NCBI GenBank assembly: GCA_964242325.1
Contig: CAXTCI010000015.1
Span: forward strand, 1 to 43,825
Direction: 5' to 3'
DNA: 43,825 bases
Origin: DASWOJ01 sp964242325
GTDB lineage: Bacteria > Pseudomonadota > Alphaproteobacteria > Acetobacterales > Acetobacteraceae
Part shown: in pieces, positions 40,183-43,825 of the stretch
Layout: every line of letters begins with the position of its first letter
Numbering within the stretch: position 1 is the first letter of the stretch
Program-made: the position numbers and the translations under genes
Notes under the pieces: generated by a model
The model's input: the letters and a program-made list of their open reading frames with translations, nothing else
Told to the model about the DNA's origin: nothing
Databases searched by the model: none

Positions 40183-41486
40183 TTAGCGTGAGCCGCCCAG
40201 GGCCGACGCCAGCCGGTCCCAATCGGCAGCGGCACCGGGCAGACCGAAGCGCAGCCGCGTCGGCGCGTCGGCGAAGCTGCGGACCAGAATGCCGGCCCGG
40301 CCCAGCCTGCTGGCCCACTCCGCGGCGTCCTGCGTATCCGCAAGGCGGAACAGCACGGTGCCGCCGACGACGGCCATTCCGGAGCGGCGCAGCAAGCCGT
40401 CCAATGCCGCGGCATCCGCGAACAGCCGCCGTCCGGCATGGTCCCGCCAGGCCGTGTCCGCCAGGGCGGCGGCGCCGACGTGCAGCGCCGGGCCACTGAC
40501 GGCCCAAGGCCCAAGGGTCGCCCGGATGCGCCCGGCCAACGCCGGCTCGGCGAGCGCAAAGCCAAGCCGCAGGCCGGCCAGCCCGTAAGCCTTTCCAAAT
40601 GAGCGCAGCACGACGACGCCAGGCAACGGGAAGTGCGGCGCCAGGCTGTCCTGCAGCTCGAAATCGGCAAACGCCTCGTCCACGACGAGTAGCGGATGCC
40701 GTCCAACAAGGTCCAGGAGGTCCCGGCTGGCGATGCGCCGGCCGTCAGGGTTGTTGGGATTGCAGAGGACGACGCCTTCTCCCTCTTCCTCCGGGAGAGG
40801 GTTGGGGTGAGGGGGTCTTGAGGCGCCGTGCTGTCCCATAGATGACCGCGTCCATGCAGCACCTTCAGCACCCCGCTCCGCAGCCAAGACCCCCTCACCC
40901 CAACCCTCTCCTGGAGGGAGAGGGAGCAGGCGCACCTCGGCGCCGGCGTTGTGCCAGGCCGCCGCGTGCTNNNNNNNNNNNNNNNNNNNNNNNNNNNNNN
41001 NNNNNNNNNNNNNNNNNNNNNNNNNNNNNNNNNNNNNNNNNNNNNNNNNNNNNNNNNNNNNNNNNNNNNNGGGAGAGGGAGCAGGCGCACCTCGGCGCCG
41101 GCGTTGTGCCAGGCCGCCGCGTGCTCGGCGTAGGTTGGCCCTAGCACCGTAACCCTCCGCTGCGGTAGCAGCAGCGGCAGCAGGCTGATAAGCGCCTGCG
41201 TCCCCGGCGCGGCCACCACCATTGCCGGGTCAGCCACGCCATAGGCCACCGCGGCTGCCGCTTGCAGCGCGTCCAGCGCTTCCGGCTCTGGCAGCCGGGT
41301 GAACGCTTCGGGGGGCAGCGGCGGCACCGGGTAGGGCACCGGGTTTATGCCGGTGGACAAATCCAGGAACGGTTGCGGCGCATCCGGGAACCGCCGCCGC
41401 GCCGCGAGCAGGCGTCCGCCATGCTCGATCCCGGGAGCGTCCCCGGGTCCGTGATGGTGTAACCTTGCGGCGATGCCTGACTCCAT
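40183..41486 (-). CDS. cobC: L-threonine-O-3-phosphate decarboxylase CobC, with in-frame repeat insertion and a false gap
   Basis: A PLP enzyme (class II aminotransferase fold) making (R)-1-amino-2-propanol phosphate for the cobalamin lower loop. The N-terminal half has HGGRLLAARRRFPDAPQPFLDLSTGINPVPYP and AAPGTQALISLLPLLLPQ. The C-terminal half has VVLCNPNNPDGRR, LLVVDEAFADF and VLRSFGKAYGLAGLRLG with the PLP Lys. Between them about 50 residues (LPLPPGEGWGEG to PHPNPLPEEEGEG) come from palindromic repeat copy 3. The 100 N at 40971-41070 are flanked by identical 55-base sequences; removing the 155 surplus bases gives 1149 bp, an intact frame of 382 residues. The start ATG at 41486 overlaps the divergent cbiB start by 14 bp. 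Confidence 0.85.
40778..40928. repeat. Palindromic dispersed repeat, family 1, copy 3 (inside cobC)
   Basis: Left arm TTCTCCCTCTTCCTCCGGGA...GGTGAGGGGG, right arm CCCCCTCACCCCAACCCTCT...GGGAGAGGGAG. It lies in the coding sequence of cobC without stops in the gene's frame. Confidence 0.88.
40916..41125. other. Artefactual gap: 55-bp duplicate on both sides of 100 N
   Basis: Bases 40916-40970 and 41071-41125 are identical. The contig ends overlap, so no sequence is missing and the 100 N are a scaffolding artefact next to a dispersed repeat. Confidence 0.93.
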
Positions 41487-42441
41487 CTCGTTCCCCGGCC
41501 TGGTCGCGGCGGCGCTGCTGCTGGAGGCCGCAGCCGGATACCCCGGCCCGCTGTTCCGCGCCATACGCCATCCCGTGGTCTGGGCCGGCGCGCTGATCGG
41601 CTGGCTGGACCGCACCCTGAACCAGGACGGCCTGCCACCGGCCGACCGGCGCAGCCGCGGGGCGCTGGCCGTCGCCATCCTGCTTGCCGCCAGCGCCGGA
41701 CCGGCATGGGCGCTGCAGGGTCTCCTACCCTGGCCGCTGCTCGTCGTCCTTGCCGCCACGTTGCCGGCCCAGCGCAGTCTATATGCCTACGTCGCCGCGG
41801 TCGGGGACGCGCTGCGCGATGGTGGACTGCCTGCCGGACGTCGCGCCGTCGCCCACATTGTCGGCCGCAACCCCGACACGCTGGACGAGCCCGCCGTGCT
41901 CCGCGCCGCCATCGAAAGCCTGGCCGAAAACTTCTCCGACGGCGTCGTCGCGCCAGCCGTGTGGGGCCTGGTGGCTGGCCTGCCGGGCATGGCGGCCTAC
42001 AAGGCGATCAACACCGCCGACAGCATGATCGGGCACCTGACGCCCCGGCACCGCGCCTTCGGCTGGGCGGCAGCGCGGCTGGACGACCTGGTGAACCTGC
42101 CGGCGTCCCGCCTGTCCGTCTTCTGGCTCGTGCTGGCCGCCGCGGTGCATCGGGACGCCTCGCCGGGCGCAGCGCTGCGAGCGGTCAGGCGCGATGCGCG
42201 GCAGCACCGTTCCCCCAACGCCGGCTGGCCGGAGGCGGCGATGGCCGGGGCGCTCGGCTTGCGGCTGGCCGGGCCGCGCACCTACGGCACGGTGACCGTC
42301 GCCGACGCCTGGATGGGCGATGGCCAGGCGGAGGCGACCCTCGACGACCTGCGCCGCGCCCTGGCGCTGTATCGCACGGCCTGCGCGATGCAGGTTGGCG
42401 CCGTCCTGCTGCTATGGGCCGCCGTCAGCGTGCGAGGCTGA
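41473..42441 (+). CDS. cbiB: Adenosylcobinamide-phosphate synthase CbiB/CobD
   Basis: A 322-residue membrane protein of the CobD/CbiB family, which attaches aminopropanol phosphate to adenosylcobyric acid. Typical blocks are HPVVWAGALIGWLDRTLN, RAAIESLAENFSDGVVAPAVWGLVAGLPGMAAYKAINTADSMIGH and the late DARQHRSPNAGWPEAAMAGAL. There are five or so membrane helices. Its partner CobC, which supplies the aminopropanol phosphate, is divergent, with starts overlapping by 14 bp, so each promoter must lie within the other gene. The last 17 bp overlap the convergent cobQ gene. Confidence 0.94.
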   Translation: MPDSISFPGLVAAALLLEAAAGYPGPLFRAIRHPVVWAGALIGWLDRTLNQDGLPPADRRSRGALAVAILLAASAGPAWALQGLLPWPLLVVLAATLPAQRSLYAYVAAVGDALRDGGLPAGRRAVAHIVGRNPDTLDEPAVLRAAIESLAENFSDGVVAPAVWGLVAGLPGMAAYKAINTADSMIGHLTPRHRAFGWAAARLDDLVNLPASRLSVFWLVLAAAVHRDASPGAALRAVRRDARQHRSPNAGWPEAAMAGALGLRLAGPRTYGTVTVADAWMGDGQAEATLDDLRRALALYRTACAMQVGAVLLLWAAVSVRG

Positions 42442-43825
42442 GCAGGCGGTCCACATCCACGTATGTCTCCAGATGCGCGGCTAGGGCGTCCAACGCCGCC
42501 TCAACCGACGCCTCATGGCTATGCCCGGCGGGCTCGGCGCCCAGGCGGCGCAGCCATGCGCCGCGTTGGGCATCATCCGTGAACAGGCCGTGCACGTAGG
42601 TGCCCTGCACCAGCCCATCTCCGCTGCACGCCCCATCGGGCCGCCCGTCCGCGTGGCGCAGCAGCGGCGCCGACGCTGCGGGGCCAGACGTGCAGCCGAT
42701 GTGCATTTCATAGCCGCGGAACGGCACACCATCGGCGCAGGCGGTTCCGGCGGCGTCCGACAGGCGCTTTTCCCCGGTCAGCACCGTAGCCACGTCCAGT
42801 AATGCCAGGCCCGGCACCGCGCCCGCCGGCCCTTCGATCCCGCCGGGGTCCTCGATCCGCGTGCCGAGCATCTGGTAGCCGCCGCACACGCCTAACACCC
42901 GCCCGCCCCGGCGCCGATGCGCCACCAGGTCGCCGTCCCAGCCGGCGGCGCGGAAGGCCAGCAGGTCGGCGACCGTCGCCTTGGAGCCGGGCAGCAGCAC
43001 CAGCTCGCACACCGGCAGCGGCTGGCCCGGCTGCACCATCAGCACCTGGACTCCAGGCTCGGCCAGCAGCGGGTCGAGGTCGTCGAAGTTGCTGATTCTC
43101 GGCAGCACGGGGACGGCGATGCGCAGCGTGGCGCCAGGCCGGTGCGGCGCTTGGCCCAAATCTGCCGCGTCCTCCGCCGGCAGCTGCGCGGCGCCGGGGA
43201 AGTGCGGCACCAGGCCCAACGGCGCCCAGCCGGTGCGGGCGGCGATCAGTGCCATCCCCGCGTCGAACAGCGTGAGGTCGCCGCGCATCCGGTTGACGAT
43301 GAAGCCGCGCACGGTGGCGGCATCCGCCGGGTCCAGGACGGCATGGGTGCCAACCAGGCTGGCGATGACGCCGCCGCGGTCTATGTCGCCGATCACCACG
43401 ACCGGCGTTCCCGTGGCGCAGGCGAAGCCCATGTTGGCGATGTCGCCGGCACGCAGGTTGACCTCGGACGCGCTGCCGGCGCCCTCCACGAGCACGATGT
43501 CGGCCTCGCCCTGCATCCGGGCGAAGCTGTCCAGCACATGCGGCATCAGGCCGGGCTTCATGGCCTGATACTCGCGGGCGCGGGCGGTGGCGTGGATGCG
43601 GCCCTGCACGATCACTTGCGAGCCGGTTTCGCTCTGCGGCTTCAGCAGCACGGGGTTCATGTGGACCGACGGCGGCACCCCGGCGGCGCGGGCCTGCAAC
43701 GCCTGGGCGCGGCCGATCTCGCCGCCGTCCGGGGTCACTGCGGCGTTGTTGCTCATGTTCTGCGGCTTGAACGGGCGGACACGCAGGCCGCGGCGCAGGC
43801 AGGCCCGCGCCAGCCCGGCCACCAG
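42425..43825 (-). CDS. cobQ: Cobyric acid synthase CobQ (5' end beyond the window)
   Basis: At least 466 residues; the start is cut off by the window edge. The N-terminal ATP-binding dethiobiotin-synthetase-like domain includes RPFKPQNMSNNAAVTPDGGEIGRAQALQA, VLVEGAGSASEVNLRAGDIANMG and IGDIDRGGVIAS. The C-terminal class I glutamine amidotransferase domain has the nucleophile Cys in VLGVCGGYQMLG and the His in QGTYVHGLF. CobQ amidates four carboxylates of adenosylcobyrinic a,c-diamide. Only about 15-20 N-terminal residues should be missing, including the start of the P-loop. The stop overlaps cbiB by 17 bp, convergent. Confidence 0.95.
   Translation of the reverse strand: MVAGLARACLRRGLRVRPFKPQNMSNNAAVTPDGGEIGRAQALQARAAGVPPSVHMNPVLLKPQSETGSQVIVQGRIHATARAREYQAMKPGLMPHVLDSFARMQGEADIVLVEGAGSASEVNLRAGDIANMGFACATGTPVVVIGDIDRGGVIASLVGTHAVLDPADAATVRGFIVNRMRGDLTLFDAGMALIAARTGWAPLGLVPHFPGAAQLPAEDAADLGQAPHRPGATLRIAVPVLPRISNFDDLDPLLAEPGVQVLMVQPGQPLPVCELVLLPGSKATVADLLAFRAAGWDGDLVAHRRRGGRVLGVCGGYQMLGTRIEDPGGIEGPAGAVPGLALLDVATVLTGEKRLSDAAGTACADGVPFRGYEMHIGCTSGPAASAPLLRHADGRPDGACSGDGLVQGTYVHGLFTDDAQRGAWLRRLGAEPAGHSHEASVEAALDALAAHLETYVDVDRLLSLAR

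Noticed and set aside
40971..41070. cobC as a pseudogene or two partial genes
   Set aside because: The gap is flanked by the same 55 bases; merging them restores one continuous frame.
40183..42441. Cobalamin riboswitch controlling cobC/cbiB
   Set aside because: The starts overlap, leaving no leader; I found no B12-box-like sequence near them.

Overview
The window is GC-rich DNA from what looks like an alphaproteobacterium, probably of the Acetobacteraceae. This is inferred from gene content and base composition, not from a marker gene: there is no rRNA and no complete tRNA here. It is a draft assembly with two runs of exactly 100 N (9975-10074 and 40971-41070). The second run is an artefact, because the same 55 bases lie on both sides of it.

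Layout. (1) 97-3880: an extended SDR protein, two small glycosyltransferases of the TIGR04283 and TIGR04282 families, a sterol-desaturase-type di-iron protein and a VKOR-like membrane gene interrupted by an in-frame TGA. (2) 3851-8749, minus strand: a four-gene operon with ATGA-type overlaps, made of a radical SAM protein and an ABC importer of the YnjB/YnjC/YnjD type. Regions 1 and 2 together form a module whose product I do not recognise; it is the best candidate here for an undescribed system. (3) 8831-15044: a GlsB-type membrane protein, a HAD-phosphatase/HerA-like ATPase fusion broken by two TAG codons and a gap, a 3-methyladenine glycosylase, a stand-alone LOV photoreceptor and an ABC-F ATPase with a small partner. 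(4) 15212-23167: lpxD, a MOSC protein, an MFS transporter, a secreted alpha/beta hydrolase, an SDR protein without the usual catalytic residues, and a GHMP sugar kinase paired with a PEP-CTERM-associated glycosyltransferase. (5) 23168-27032: two paralogous small proteins encoded tail to tail, a chemoreceptor with a small upstream partner, and a nest of palindromic repeats.

(6) 27033-38645: a catabolic region. AroE-type dehydrogenase, 3-dehydroshikimate dehydratase (QuiC), protocatechuate 3,4-dioxygenase (PcaHG), a BKACE-family enzyme, PcaB and a fluoride channel are read from one strand. A TetR regulator is read divergently, with a 22-bp palindrome between. Next to it lie 3-oxoacid CoA-transferase (two subunits) and class I PHA synthase. 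Together they suggest a route from quinate or shikimate through protocatechuate and beta-ketoadipate to acetoacetate, succinyl-CoA and polyhydroxybutyrate, in which BKACE would replace the usual CoA-transferase/thiolase end of the pathway. PcaC and PcaD are not in the window.

(7) 38646-43825: a PEP-CTERM exported protein behind a clear sigma-54 promoter, then cobalamin genes (cobC, cbiB and the 5'-truncated cobQ). cobC carries a dispersed palindromic repeat inserted in frame.

At least three families of dispersed palindromic repeats punctuate the window. One (about 150 bp, three copies) sits in or next to coding sequence. Another is a composite that begins exactly at the stop codons of two unrelated genes and probably acts as a transcription terminator.
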